Assembly: GCA_002255985.1 (NCBI GenBank)
Contig: NKIR01000002.1
Location: 62,001 to 126,000 of the forward strand
Direction of reading: 5' to 3'
Source: Sphingomonadaceae bacterium PASS1
Lineage (GTDB): Bacteria; Pseudomonadota; Alphaproteobacteria; Sphingomonadales; Sphingomonadaceae
Length of the DNA: 64,000 nt
The position numbers were made by a program, and so were the translations under genes. Below the pieces are notes generated by a model that saw only the letters and a list, made by a program, of their open reading frames with translations, did no database searches and was not told the DNA's origin. Shown here piece by piece: positions 1 through 8,790 of this stretch. Within the stretch, counting starts at the first letter, position 1. Every line of letters begins with the position of its first letter.

Positions 1-1309
1 TTTCGGGTGGATGGGGGTTCAGATTGGCAGGGACTGCGTCGTACCAGCCAAGATAATATTGATAAACTGCCTTCGAATTGTGGCTGTAGGTGCCGTAATA
101 GCCCTTGTTGAACCACTGGTCACCAATTGCTGGCGGCGCTTTCAAAACCTCTGCAATTTCCGCCTGTGTCATACCCTTGTTCATCATGCGGACTGTCTGG
201 TCGTGCAGATAGCGGTAATTGTCGCGCTGCCCCGACAGCGATCCTTTGACTTCGGATTGCCCAAAGCGCGGCCAGCAATGGCTTGAAATCATTATATCGC
301 TGCGGTCGCCGTAAAGGTTGACGGCTTCGTTGAGGAACCCGGACCAACCCAACGCATCACGAACCTTTGCGCCGCGCGGGGTCAGAATATTGTGCAGGCT
401 GCACGTCGCTATTTCCGCCGCCAAAAATGTGCGCGCTGCCGGGTTATAAACGTTCATTTCCGCTGGCGCTTCTGTCGCAGGCACCATTTGAAATTCGAGT
501 TTCACCCCATCAATTTCGCGTACTTCGCCGGTTTTGCGAATGTCGATGGTTGGCGGAATGAGCGTAATGTCGCCGCCGCCAATGCCTTTGCCGATGCCAC
601 TGCCCATTTGACCCTGCGGCCCCGGTGCCAAGTTCGTGCCAAATTGGAATGTCGCGCGTCTGGTCATGGCGGGTCCCGCCATCACATTTTCGGATGCTGT
701 TTCAGCCAGAAAATGTTCGGGCGCGATAATGGCTACCTTACCCGACTTAACGTCGGCTTCATTGACGATGCCGCGCACGCCACCAAAATGGTCGCCATGG
801 CTATGGCTATAAATGACTGCGGATACAGGGCGCGTACCCAGCTTTTCATTGACCAATCGAAGCGCCGCAGCGGCGGTATCACGGCTGGTCAACGGATCGA
901 TGATAATCCAACCCGTTTGCCCTTTGATGATGGTCATGTTGGACACATCAAACCCGCGCACTTGCCACATATTGTCGGTCACCGCATATAGGCCATGCTT
1001 ACGCAAAATCCCCATGTGCCGCCACAGGCTGGGGTTTACAGAGTCCGGCGATGCGCCATTGCCCATCCAGTCATATGCGCCCAGATTCCAGACAGGCTTG
1101 CCGTCTTTGTTGGTGATAATGGAGTCTGCCAGAGTTCCGATAAAACCGCGATCTGCAAATTCGAGGTCACGACCATCTTCGGCCGGAAGCTGGGCCGCAA
1201 TGCTACGCTGTGCGGCAACCGTGGCATCCGATGCTGGCTTGGCGTCTTGTGCGAAAGCACCGTTGGCCGACGCCGTGCTCAATAACACGGCACACAAGAA
1301 TTTCTGCAT
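1..1309 (-). CDS. Secreted alkylsulfatase, SdsA/YjcS-type metallo-beta-lactamase fold (C-terminus beyond window)
   Basis: The minus-strand frame is open from an ATG at 1309 to the left edge of the window, so about 436 residues are visible and the C-terminal part is missing. Residues 1-21 form a signal peptide ending in AFA. The zinc-site motif HSHGDH is at residues 169-174 and is followed by FGG, as in the SdsA1/BDS1/YjcS alkylsulfatases. Further on the protein has SSHCWPRFG and the helix YRYLHDQTVRMMNKG, both typical of that family's middle domain. Members hydrolyse primary alkyl sulfates to alcohol and sulfate; the exact substrate cannot be read here. The gene stands alone, with a purine-poor leader upstream and priA ending 95 bases away on the same strand. 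Family assignment is firm, substrate is inferred. Confidence 0.85.
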   Translation of the reverse strand, partial: MQKFLCAVLLSTASANGAFAQDAKPASDATVAAQRSIAAQLPAEDGRDLEFADRGFIGTLADSIITNKDGKPVWNLGAYDWMGNGASPDSVNPSLWRHMGILRKHGLYAVTDNMWQVRGFDVSNMTIIKGQTGWIIIDPLTSRDTAAAALRLVNEKLGTRPVSAVIYSHSHGDHFGGVRGIVNEADVKSGKVAIIAPEHFLAETASENVMAGPAMTRRATFQFGTNLAPGPQGQMGSGIGKGIGGGDITLIPPTIDIRKTGEVREIDGVKLEFQMVPATEAPAEMNVYNPAARTFLAAEIATCSLHNILTPRGAKVRDALGWSGFLNEAVNLYGDRSDIMISSHCWPRFGQSEVKGSLSGQRDNYRYLHDQTVRMMNKGMTQAEIAEVLKAPPAIGDQWFNKGYYGTYSHNSKAVYQYYLGWYDAVPANLNPHPPE

Positions 1310-1404
1310 GTTGGTCTCTCCCCCAAAATTTTTTTGGACGATGCATCATAAGGCCGCGCAGGTAAATCGGGTTTTTCGACCCGGGATTATCCAGCCATCA
1401 GAAT

Positions 1405-3582
1405 TTATAAGAAACTGTACGGATCGACGTCGACCCCGACCCGAACGCTCCGGGGAAAATGCAAGCTGCCCAGCCATTCGCGAATGATGGTCTGCACTTC
1501 GACCGAACGTTGTGCATGGACCAACAGCCGCTGGCGGTACCGGCCACGCAGCATAGCCAGCGGCGCTGGCGCAGGGCCATAGACATACATGCCGTCGACC
1601 TGCGGCGCGGCGCCACCGACCGCGCGCGCCGCCTCAATGGCCTCGCGTTCGTCTTCTGATGAAATGATGATCGCGGCGAAACGCCCGAACGGCGGCGCGC
1701 CTGCGGATTTGCGTTGCTCGGTTTCCGCATCATAAAATGCATCGCGGTCCCCTGCGACCAACGCGGCGATGACGGGGTGATTGGGATTACGCGTCTGTAT
1801 GAAAACCTCACCCGGCTTTTCACCACGCCCTGCCCGGCCGGCCGCCTGCGCGATTTGCTGGAATGTCCGTTCAGCAGCGCGCAGGTCGCCGCCTTCAAGA
1901 CCAAGGTCAGCATCAATAACGCCCACCAAGGTCAGCTCAGGGAAGTGATATCCCTTAGTCACCAACTGCGTGCCAATGATGATGTCGACCGCCTTATTTT
2001 CAACCCGCGAGACGAACTCGGCGGCTTTTTCCGGCGACCATAATGTGTCCGATGTCGCAACGATGGTGCGCGCATCGGGCAGCAGGCGATTTACCTCATC
2101 ACAAATGCGTTCAACGCCGGGACCACAGGCAACCAAAGTATCGCTTTCGCCGCATTCAGGGCATTCCTCCGGCGGCGGCATGACATGGCCGCAATGGTGG
2201 CAAGCAAGCCGGCGAACCAACCTGTGTTCGACCATCCAGCTGGTGCAATTGGGGCATTGAAAGCGGTGGCCGCATGTTCTGCACAAGGTGAGCGGCGCAA
2301 AGCCGCGTCGGTTGAGGAACAGCAGGCTTTGCTCGCCGCGTTCCACGCGCTCTTCCAACGCCTTGAGCAATGTTGGCGCAATCCAATGTTGACGCTCGGG
2401 CGCGTCTAAGGTGAGATCTATCGCCTTGATCTCCGGCATTTTGGCCGCGCCGAAACGGGACGGGATTTCCAACCCCTTATAGCGGCCAATCGTGACCATA
2501 TGGCGCGATTCCAACGCTGGCGTGGCAGACGCCAGCACCACCGGAAAGCCTTCAAAACGGCCACGCATCACGGCGACATCGCGGGCGTGGTACCGCACGC
2601 CATCTTCTTGCTTGAAACTGCTCTCATGCGCTTCGTCGACAATGATCAGCCGCAAATTGCCAAAGGGCAAGAATAAAGCCGACCGTGCACCGACAAGCAC
2701 CTTTGCACTGCCGTCCGCCACCGCGCGCCACACACGGCGGCGCTGCGTTGACCGCAAATTGCTATGCCATACGGCAGGCTCCACCCCGAAACGGGCTTCA
2801 AAGCGGGCCAGAAACGGCGCCGTCAGTGCGATTTCGGGGAGCAGTACGAGAACTTGCTTGCCCAGACGAATGGCCTCGGCAACGGCTTCAAAATAGGTTT
2901 CGGTTTTGCCAGACCCTGTCACCCCGTCGAGGACGAAGGTATCAAACCCGCCCGAGCGGACGGCGGTGACCATTGCGTCTGCCGCGACCATTTGCGCGTC
3001 ATTCAATTTAGGCGCGTCGAAATCTGCGAGCGGTTCAGGCAGCGGAGAATCCACGCTGATCGTGACCGGTTCAAAGGCCCCTGCCTTTATAAGCCCGCGG
3101 ATGACAGCGTCGCTGACACCCGCTTCTGCCGCAAGTTCGCGTACAAGGCCTTGCGCACCCTCCAATGCGTCCAGCGCGGCGGCGCGTTGCGGGGTGAGCC
3201 TTGCGGGTTCAAAGCCGGTGCGGCGATATTCAATGATGGTGCCGGACACCTTAAACGCCGCGGACGACGCCAGGACCATACGCAACACCGCAGCATGGCT
3301 GGTCAGATAATAATCGGCAACCCAGTTGACGAGGCGGCGCAGTCCTTGCCCAAGCGGCGGACAGTCGACCCGTTCCAACACGGGCCGAAGTTTGCTGGCA
3401 TCGACGGCTTCATCGCCAAAAACATCATCATCCCAGATAACACCAGCCAGTTTACGCGGACCCAGCGGGACCATCACCACGCACCCGGGGCCCGCATCCA
3501 TGCCCGCAGGCAACCGATAGTCGAGCGGACCAATCGCTTGCGTCAACAGGACGACACGGACACGGTTGGTGGGCGGATTCAT
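1405..3582 (-). CDS. priA: Primosomal protein N' (replication restart helicase PriA)
   Basis: PriA is a 3'-5' superfamily 2 DNA helicase that recognises stalled forks and reloads the replisome. The protein has an N-terminal 3'BD domain (RVRVVLLTQAIGPLDYRLP), the Walker A motif GVTGSGKTE, the Walker B box DEAH, and the zinc-binding insertion with paired cysteines (CRTCGH, CPNC, CHHCGH, CPECGE) between the helicase lobes. The TQLVTKGYHFP and QAAGRAGRG motifs V and VI follow. I chose the ATG at 3582 because the family begins near VRV. A GTG at 3621 would give 13 extra residues, and neither has a clear ribosome binding site. The gene is divergent from the transaldolase gene. Confidence 0.95.
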   Translation of the reverse strand: MNPPTNRVRVVLLTQAIGPLDYRLPAGMDAGPGCVVMVPLGPRKLAGVIWDDDVFGDEAVDASKLRPVLERVDCPPLGQGLRRLVNWVADYYLTSHAAVLRMVLASSAAFKVSGTIIEYRRTGFEPARLTPQRAAALDALEGAQGLVRELAAEAGVSDAVIRGLIKAGAFEPVTISVDSPLPEPLADFDAPKLNDAQMVAADAMVTAVRSGGFDTFVLDGVTGSGKTETYFEAVAEAIRLGKQVLVLLPEIALTAPFLARFEARFGVEPAVWHSNLRSTQRRRVWRAVADGSAKVLVGARSALFLPFGNLRLIIVDEAHESSFKQEDGVRYHARDVAVMRGRFEGFPVVLASATPALESRHMVTIGRYKGLEIPSRFGAAKMPEIKAIDLTLDAPERQHWIAPTLLKALEERVERGEQSLLFLNRRGFAPLTLCRTCGHRFQCPNCTSWMVEHRLVRRLACHHCGHVMPPPEECPECGESDTLVACGPGVERICDEVNRLLPDARTIVATSDTLWSPEKAAEFVSRVENKAVDIIIGTQLVTKGYHFPELTLVGVIDADLGLEGGDLRAAERTFQQIAQAAGRAGRGEKPGEVFIQTRNPNHPVIAALVAGDRDAFYDAETEQRKSAGAPPFGRFAAIIISSEDEREAIEAARAVGGAAPQVDGMYVYGPAPAPLAMLRGRYRQRLLVHAQRSVEVQTIIREWLGSLHFPRSVRVGVDVDPYSFL

Positions 3583-3757
3583 CCCGTCGATATAGGCAGA
3601 CAAATGGGGGACGTCACCCACCTATCCCCGCCAATTCAAAAGCATGTTCCTTTGGCGTGATATATTGCGGCAAATCCGCACGGAATATTGCCTGTCATTT
3701 CCGCCCTGACTTTGGCATTAGGCAATCATCCGAATCTACTATCAGGAATAACGTGCC

Positions 3758-4411
3758 ATGAAATTTTTTGCCGACACCGCTGACATTGCCGATATCAAAG
3801 ATCTGGCAGCGACTGGCTTGCTTGATGGCGTCACCACCAACCCTAGTTTGATTGCAAAATCGGGCCGGGATTTCATTGAAGTCACCCGCGAAATTTGTGC
3901 GCTGACCGATGGACCTGTGTCGGCCGAAGTCGTTGCGCTGGATCATGCAACGATGATGAAAGAGGCGGAAATTCTCCGCAAGATTGCAAGCAATGTCTGC
4001 ATCAAGGTGCCATTGACGATTGATGGTCTAAAAACCTGCAAAGCGCTGACGTCAGAAGGAACCATGGTCAATGTGACCTTGTGCTTCTCTGCAAATCAAG
4101 CGCTGCTGGCGGCAAAAGCCGGTGCAACATTTGTATCGCCCTTCGTCGGTCGTCATGACGACAATGGCTTTGACGGCATGCAGCTGATCAGTGACATTCG
4201 CCTGATTTACGACAATTACGCATTCGACACTGAAATCCTCGTCGCCAGCGTGCGCCATGGTGTGCATGTGCTCGAAGCGGCCAAAATCGGCGCTGACGTG
4301 ATGACTGCACCACCTGCTGTCATCAAAGGTCTGTTCAAACATATCCTGACGGACAAGGGCATTGAAGGCTTTTTGGCAGACTGGGCGAAGACTGGACAAG
4401 CCATCAGCTAA
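3758..4411 (+). CDS. tal: Transaldolase / fructose-6-phosphate aldolase-like (MipB/TalC small type)
   Basis: The 217-residue protein has the length of the short transaldolase subfamily (TalC/MipB/FSA). It begins [16 protein letters not shown] and carries [11 protein letters not shown], the Schiff-base lysine in CIKVPLT, and a C-terminal [12 protein letters not shown]. The family interconverts sedoheptulose-7-phosphate and glyceraldehyde-3-phosphate with erythrose-4-phosphate and fructose-6-phosphate in the cytosolic pentose phosphate pathway; some members only cleave or form fructose-6-phosphate. Sequence alone does not separate the two activities. The start is supported by AGGAATAA about seven bases upstream of the ATG. 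A stem-loop follows the stop codon. Confidence 0.9.
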   Translation: MKFFADTADIADIKDLAATGLLDGVTTNPSLIAKSGRDFIEVTREICALTDGPVSAEVVALDHATMMKEAEILRKIASNVCIKVPLTIDGLKTCKALTSEGTMVNVTLCFSANQALLAAKAGATFVSPFVGRHDDNGFDGMQLISDIRLIYDNYAFDTEILVASVRHGVHVLEAAKIGADVMTAPPAVIKGLFKHILTDKGIEGFLADWAKTGQAIS

Positions 4412-4419
4412 ATCCATCG

Positions 4420-4449
4420 GCACGGGTGTGCTTGAAGCACCACCCGTGC
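4420..4449 (+). terminator. Stem-loop downstream of the transaldolase gene
   Basis: GCACGGGTG at 4420-4428 pairs with CACCCGTGC at 4441-4449, and the inner TGCTT / AAGCA extends the stem with a one-base bulge. There is no T-run, so it may be a Rho-assisted terminator or an mRNA 3' stabiliser. Confidence 0.4.
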
Positions 4450-4455
4450 ATGAAT

Positions 4456-4470
4456 ATGATACCGTATCAT
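4456..4470. promoter_or_regulatory. Perfect palindrome upstream of folE, possible operator
   Basis: ATGATAC-C-GTATCAT is a 7-bp perfect inverted repeat with a one-base centre, about 120 bases before the folE start. It is AT-rich and lies in the only sizeable gap between the transaldolase and folE genes, as a dimeric repressor site would. I cannot assign a regulator. Confidence 0.3.
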
Positions 4471-4590
4471 GGTGAAGTGCCTATGGGTTATTCGCCGTAT
4501 AGAATATAAAGGCGGGCAGACCTATTTTTGGGAATGACGCTAGCGAGCACTAAAATCCGCTAGAGACCCAAAATATACCAGCCCGAAAAG

Positions 4591-5208
4591 GTGTTTCCCA
4601 TCGCACATATACATTATGAAGACGAAATCGGTGAGAACGGCAAAATTGTCGTTCCTGACGACGTTCAAGACGCCATTCGCACCTTAATCCGTTGGTCCGG
4701 TGATGACCCAGCCCGTGAAGGCTTGCTGGATACACCAGCACGCGTCGGACGCGCTTGGCGCGAATATTGCTCAGGCTATGCGGAAGACCCCGCTGCGCAT
4801 CTGTCGCGGACATTTCAGGAAGTCGGCGGATACCACGAGTTGGTCCTGCTGAAGGATATCCCGTTCCAGTCGCATTGCGAGCACCACATGGCGCCGATTG
4901 TCGGCAAGGCATCGATTGCCTATATGCCGACGGATCGCGTTGTCGGCATTTCAAAGCTGGCGCGCGTGCTCCACGGTTTTGCACAACGGCTGCAGGTGCA
5001 GGAACGCCTGACCGCCGAAGTCGCAAACTGCATTTGGGAACATCTGAAGCCAGAGGGCGTCGCCGTGGTCATTGAGGCGCAGCATGGTTGCATGACTGGC
5101 CGCGGTGTGAAGGTGCATGGCGTTGGCATGGTCACGTCAAAACTTATCGGCTGCTTCCTTGACGACCAATCCAGCCGCAAGGAAGTCATGAGCCTGATGG
5201 GCTACTGA
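4591..5208 (+). CDS. folE: GTP cyclohydrolase I
   Basis: FolE converts GTP to 7,8-dihydroneopterin triphosphate, the first step of folate (and of queuosine) synthesis, as a cytosolic decamer. The 205-residue protein carries the zinc ligands in SHCEHHMAP and HGCMTGRGV and the substrate loop GISKLARVLHGFAQRLQVQERLT, all at family positions. An in-frame TAG at 4561 leaves GTG at 4591 as the only usable start codon, and the Shine-Dalgarno is weak. This suggests modest or controlled translation. It precedes nadC on the same strand with an 80-base gap. Confidence 0.96.
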   Translation: MFPIAHIHYEDEIGENGKIVVPDDVQDAIRTLIRWSGDDPAREGLLDTPARVGRAWREYCSGYAEDPAAHLSRTFQEVGGYHELVLLKDIPFQSHCEHHMAPIVGKASIAYMPTDRVVGISKLARVLHGFAQRLQVQERLTAEVANCIWEHLKPEGVAVVIEAQHGCMTGRGVKVHGVGMVTSKLIGCFLDDQSSRKEVMSLMGY

Positions 5209-5288
5209 TTACGGCATTGCTGCCCGGTTCGAACGCACTTATGGATGAGGGGAACCACATCCGATAAGAATCGCCGGACTGCACTGAC

Positions 5289-6137
5289 ATGGCCTTTACC
5301 CTTCCCCATTTTGATCTCGACGCCTTTGTCCGCGCGACGCTTGCCGAAGATCTGGGGCCAACCGGCACCGACGTTACATCGCAAAGTGTTATCCCTGCGG
5401 ATGTCCGGTTTGAAGGCACGATGGATAGCCGCGACGCAATCGTCGTTGCAGGTCTGCCGATTGCCGTCGCGTTCTTCAAATCGCTCGATCCCGCGATGGA
5501 AATCGACCTGCTGGTCGAAGAAGGACAGCGCGTTGCCGCTGGAACTGACCTCATGCGTCTTCGGGGTAATGCCCGCGCGATGCTCACGGCGGAGCGTTCC
5601 GCACTGAACACGGTCCAACATCTTTCGGGCATTGCCACGCTAACACGGCAATATGTCGACGCAATTTCGGGCACGGGCTGCACCCTTTTGGACACGCGCA
5701 AAACCATTCCAGGGCTTCGCGTGCTTGAAAAATACGCCACGCGCATGGGCGGGGCAACGAACCACCGCATGGGCTTGTGGGACGCCGCGATGATCAAGGA
5801 CAATCATGTGGCGGTCGCAGGCGGCGTGGCAGAGGCGGTACGCCGCGCACGTGATGCAGGCGTCGAACGCATCATACTAGAGGTCGATAGCATCGCGCAG
5901 ATCGAACCGGGACTTGCGGCGGGCGCGAGCCATTTGCTGCTCGACAATATGGATGCAGACACGCTGCGCACGGCAGTTGCCTTAATTGCTGGCCGCGTGC
6001 CGACAGAGGCCTCTGGCGGCGTTACGCTTGATAGCATTCGCGCCAAAGCGGAAACCGGCGTTACGTACATCTCGGTTGGACGCTTGACGCAAAGCGCACC
6101 CGCTGCGGATATCGGCTTGGATTTTGCGCAGGCTTAG
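5289..6137 (+). CDS. nadC: Nicotinate-nucleotide pyrophosphorylase (carboxylating), quinolinate phosphoribosyltransferase
   Basis: NadC joins quinolinate to PRPP and decarboxylates the product to nicotinate mononucleotide in de novo NAD synthesis. The 282-residue protein shows AEDLGPTGTDVTS near the N-terminus, then LNTVQHLSGIATLT, LDTRKTIPGLRVLEKYA and GGATNHRMGLWDAAMIKDNH, which form the quinolinate and PRPP sites, and a C-terminal EASGGVTLDSI. Its pathway partner nadA lies about 9 kb away on the other strand (14878-15870); nadB is not in the window. The stop codon overlaps the start of the RNase T2 gene by 14 bases, so the two are probably co-transcribed. Confidence 0.96.
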   Translation: MAFTLPHFDLDAFVRATLAEDLGPTGTDVTSQSVIPADVRFEGTMDSRDAIVVAGLPIAVAFFKSLDPAMEIDLLVEEGQRVAAGTDLMRLRGNARAMLTAERSALNTVQHLSGIATLTRQYVDAISGTGCTLLDTRKTIPGLRVLEKYATRMGGATNHRMGLWDAAMIKDNHVAVAGGVAEAVRRARDAGVERIILEVDSIAQIEPGLAAGASHLLLDNMDADTLRTAVALIAGRVPTEASGGVTLDSIRAKAETGVTYISVGRLTQSAPAADIGLDFAQA

Positions 6138-6855
6138 CGGCCTCGTCCTTCTAGGCGCGGCCGTGTGCCTTTCGCCAGCACCGGCGCTGGCGCAAGCATG
6201 GCAGTGCCAGCCAACACACTATCTGCCCCGTCCAGCACTTGAGTTGCCGTCACCCGATCAGGTCCGGCGCACGGCGATTGCGGGTTATGTTCTGGCATTA
6301 AGCTGGAGCCCCGAATTTTGCCGTGGACGGGAACACGACCCCGCGATGTGGTTCCAATGTTCAGGGACAATTGGCGACTTCGGCTTCATCCTTCATGGCC
6401 TCTGGCCCGAAGCAAAAGGGCCAAATTATCCGCAATATTGCCGGCCGGTGGGCGTGCTGCCACGGCAGATGGTCGCCAACAACATCTGCCTTAGCCCTTT
6501 ACCACAATCGCTGCAGCACCAATGGGCAAAGCATGGCAGCTGCATGGCCAAAACGCCTGAGGCTTATTTCGGTGCAGCGCGGCTGTTGTTCCATGCGCTT
6601 GAGTTTCCCGACATGGCGCGGCTTTCGCGCGAGCCAGAACGCGGGACGCCATTAACCGCAGCGACGATTGCCGAGAGATTCGCCGAGTTAAACGAGCGCA
6701 TGCCAGCGGATTCGATAACCGTTAAGGTCAGCCAGAAAGGCTGGCTTCAAGAAGTGCGCATTTGCCTAGACCGCACATTCAAACCGCGAAGATGCCCCAG
6801 TTTTAGCCGGGTTGCATCACGCACGGCGCACGTCAAAATCTGGCGCGGGCGTTAA
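6124..6855 (+). CDS. Secreted ribonuclease T2 family protein
   Basis: The 243-residue product has a signal peptide (LVLLGAAVCLSPAPALA-Q) and both catalytic segments of the RNase T2 family: CAS1 as FILHGLWP and CAS2 as HQWAKHGSC, each with its catalytic histidine. These enzymes cut RNA to 3'-nucleotides through a 2',3'-cyclic intermediate, usually in the periplasm. The start is a TTG at 6124 inside the end of nadC; it is the codon that gives a complete signal peptide. Translation is probably coupled to nadC. Confidence 0.88.
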   Translation: MRRLSGLVLLGAAVCLSPAPALAQAWQCQPTHYLPRPALELPSPDQVRRTAIAGYVLALSWSPEFCRGREHDPAMWFQCSGTIGDFGFILHGLWPEAKGPNYPQYCRPVGVLPRQMVANNICLSPLPQSLQHQWAKHGSCMAKTPEAYFGAARLLFHALEFPDMARLSREPERGTPLTAATIAERFAELNERMPADSITVKVSQKGWLQEVRICLDRTFKPRRCPSFSRVASRTAHVKIWRGR

Positions 6856-7280
6856 CGTTCGATAATCCGCGTGGACGGATGATGCTTGTCCAGATGCTTG
6901 CGGATTATCTTTAGGTTCTTCGTATTTGAACGCCACACCAAGTCAAAGGCATCACCCAATAATGGCACCGCGCCAATCGCGGTATCTATGCCGATGTTCG
7001 CACTCATGCGCACCAGTTGCCATTTTGACATGCCCAGATTGCGGCCTTCCCAGACGATATAGGCGCCCATGGCTGCCGTCACGAGATCGCCAAGCACCGG
7101 CACCAAACCAATAACGGTGTCTAAACCCACCGGAATTTTTGTGCCGGGAATGTGGAATGCCCGTTCAAGCACTTTTTCGAGTGCTTCGACGCGCATACGA
7201 ACTGCCTGTGGGTGATTACCCATTCCGGGCAGATCTTTGGCAATTTGTGCAAACTGTTCCTGCGAAATCGGCACTGGCAT
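6852..7280 (-). CDS. DUF4112 domain protein
   Basis: The 142-residue protein has the DUF4112 core: GLDTVIGLVPVLGDLVTAAMGAYIVW, a membrane-embedded hairpin, followed by NIGIDTAIGAVPLLGDAFDLVWRSNTKN, which repeats the IGxVPxLGD motif. Function is unknown. I set the start at the ATG at 7280, preceded by AAAGGAG; a longer reading frame upstream overlaps the lipoprotein gene and is not needed. It is the last gene of a four-gene minus-strand run and converges with the RNase gene, whose 3' end it overlaps by four bases. Confidence 0.85.
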   Translation of the reverse strand: MPVPISQEQFAQIAKDLPGMGNHPQAVRMRVEALEKVLERAFHIPGTKIPVGLDTVIGLVPVLGDLVTAAMGAYIVWEGRNLGMSKWQLVRMSANIGIDTAIGAVPLLGDAFDLVWRSNTKNLKIIRKHLDKHHPSTRIIER

Positions 7281-7293
7281 AACTCCTTTGGAC

Positions 7294-8748
7294 TTATGTT
7301 GGGTCCCGCCCGAGATATTGCAACAGGTGCCAGCCCCGTCCGTTGGCAAAGTGCCCCAAAAGCCCCGGCCGCACGACCGACCAGCGCAGCGGATTGGCAA
7401 TCGGAATAAAGCCAACCGTGGATTGCATTTCAGCCTCCGCCTGCCCCAATAATTGCGCGCGCACCGCCATGTCCTTTGTCATGCGCGCCTCTGCGACGAT
7501 TGCGTCCGCCCGCGCGCTGCATATCGCGGCAAATTTGCAGGACAATTGGTCCAGATACCATGCAGGGCTGGATTGTTGTGCCGTCAGGTCAATCAAACGC
7601 AGGTCATGCGGCCGGTCGGCGGTCACCCGCTCAATCTCGACGCCCACGGCTGCCAGATCAGCGCGCAGGCGCGCAAAAAATATGCGGCCGCCGTAACCAC
7701 GCGGCAGCGCGACCCGCAAAGGCCGGATGGTCCCGTTCGTACGCTTCCAGTCTGCAATGCTTGCCGCCGCCATGGACCGCCGTTGGTCCATGGACGGCGC
7801 AGCCCAATCAGGCCGAGAAATGTCCGCGCGGTTCGGTAAGCTTTCGGGCACCAGCGTGACAGTTTCCCGCCATGCGAAAATGTCGAAAGCTGTGAGCAGC
7901 TTTGGCCGGTCAATAGCCATCGCTATCGCAGTGCGGTTGTCCTTATCCGCCAAAAAGGGACCGGCTTGCACCACCATTAATCCAAACAAACCCGGGACAG
8001 CATCAAACTGGATCTCATTGGCATTGATCTTTGCCGCTTCGAGCAGTGGGAAAGTTTCAAACCGGCCACCCTCAATCAAATCCGTCTGCCCAAGCACATA
8101 ACGGGCGAGCACCAACGAAGCTTCGCCCCGGCGGAGCGTAACGGTTGCGTTGCCAAGAACCGCCGTTCCCTCGGCATCGGTTTCGTTGCGGCGCAGCTGC
8201 ATTGCCTGAGCGTTTTTCTTGGCCTGCATCGGGCCAGACCCGGCACCACGACTTAGCAATCCGAATTCGGGCAGGGCAAGCAGCTCAAGCAAATATGGCA
8301 TCGGGGCCTTAAGCCGGATTTCAACGACCTTGCCTGTCATCGCTACGACGCGGTCAATGACGGCAAGCTCCGACCCCAAACGGCCCTTTTTGAGTTCGCT
8401 TATGCGCCGGGTCAAAAGCTGTGCGACCTCTTGCGAGTCTAGTTCGCGTCCATCGTTCCACCGCGCCTTATTCAGGCGGAAGATATAGCTCATACCGTCG
8501 TCATTAACGATCCATCGGTTCGCTAACCCCGGCGCAACGCGTCCTTTTTCGTCGAAGGTAACGAGCCCCTGTGCCGTTGCACTGCGCAGATAGGCAGAGG
8601 TGAGCGGCAATGGCACCGCAGACACGTTGAAAGGCTTGGGACGATCCTCAATCACATCCACGCGGACCCGTTCATTATCGACGCCCTGCGAACAACCGGC
8701 AAGTATAGCCGACAGCAACAAAAGCAAAAACGGCAGCAGGCGGCTCAT
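7294..8748 (-). CDS. Extracellular solute-binding lipoprotein, family 5 (oligopeptide/nickel type)
   Basis: A lipoprotein signal (LLLLLSAILAGC, cysteine at residue 22 or so) precedes a family 5 binding-protein fold: LVTFDEKGRVAPGLANRWIV, then FRLNKARWNDGRELDSQEV and IAMAIDRPKLL. Such proteins usually feed DppBCDF-type ABC transporters, but no permease or ATPase genes are nearby. The family is also rather short here (484 residues) compared with the usual ~520-540. It may therefore be an orphan receptor or have a role in envelope biology with its neighbours. The ATG at 8748 was chosen because it gives a clean lipobox; a longer frame to 8787 exists. Confidence 0.8.
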   Translation of the reverse strand: MSRLLPFLLLLLSAILAGCSQGVDNERVRVDVIEDRPKPFNVSAVPLPLTSAYLRSATAQGLVTFDEKGRVAPGLANRWIVNDDGMSYIFRLNKARWNDGRELDSQEVAQLLTRRISELKKGRLGSELAVIDRVVAMTGKVVEIRLKAPMPYLLELLALPEFGLLSRGAGSGPMQAKKNAQAMQLRRNETDAEGTAVLGNATVTLRRGEASLVLARYVLGQTDLIEGGRFETFPLLEAAKINANEIQFDAVPGLFGLMVVQAGPFLADKDNRTAIAMAIDRPKLLTAFDIFAWRETVTLVPESLPNRADISRPDWAAPSMDQRRSMAAASIADWKRTNGTIRPLRVALPRGYGGRIFFARLRADLAAVGVEIERVTADRPHDLRLIDLTAQQSSPAWYLDQLSCKFAAICSARADAIVAEARMTKDMAVRAQLLGQAEAEMQSTVGFIPIANPLRWSVVRPGLLGHFANGRGWHLLQYLGRDPT

Positions 8749-8790
8749 GTGGCTACCATAATCAGAATGTCCCGGTGCACAATCCACGAT

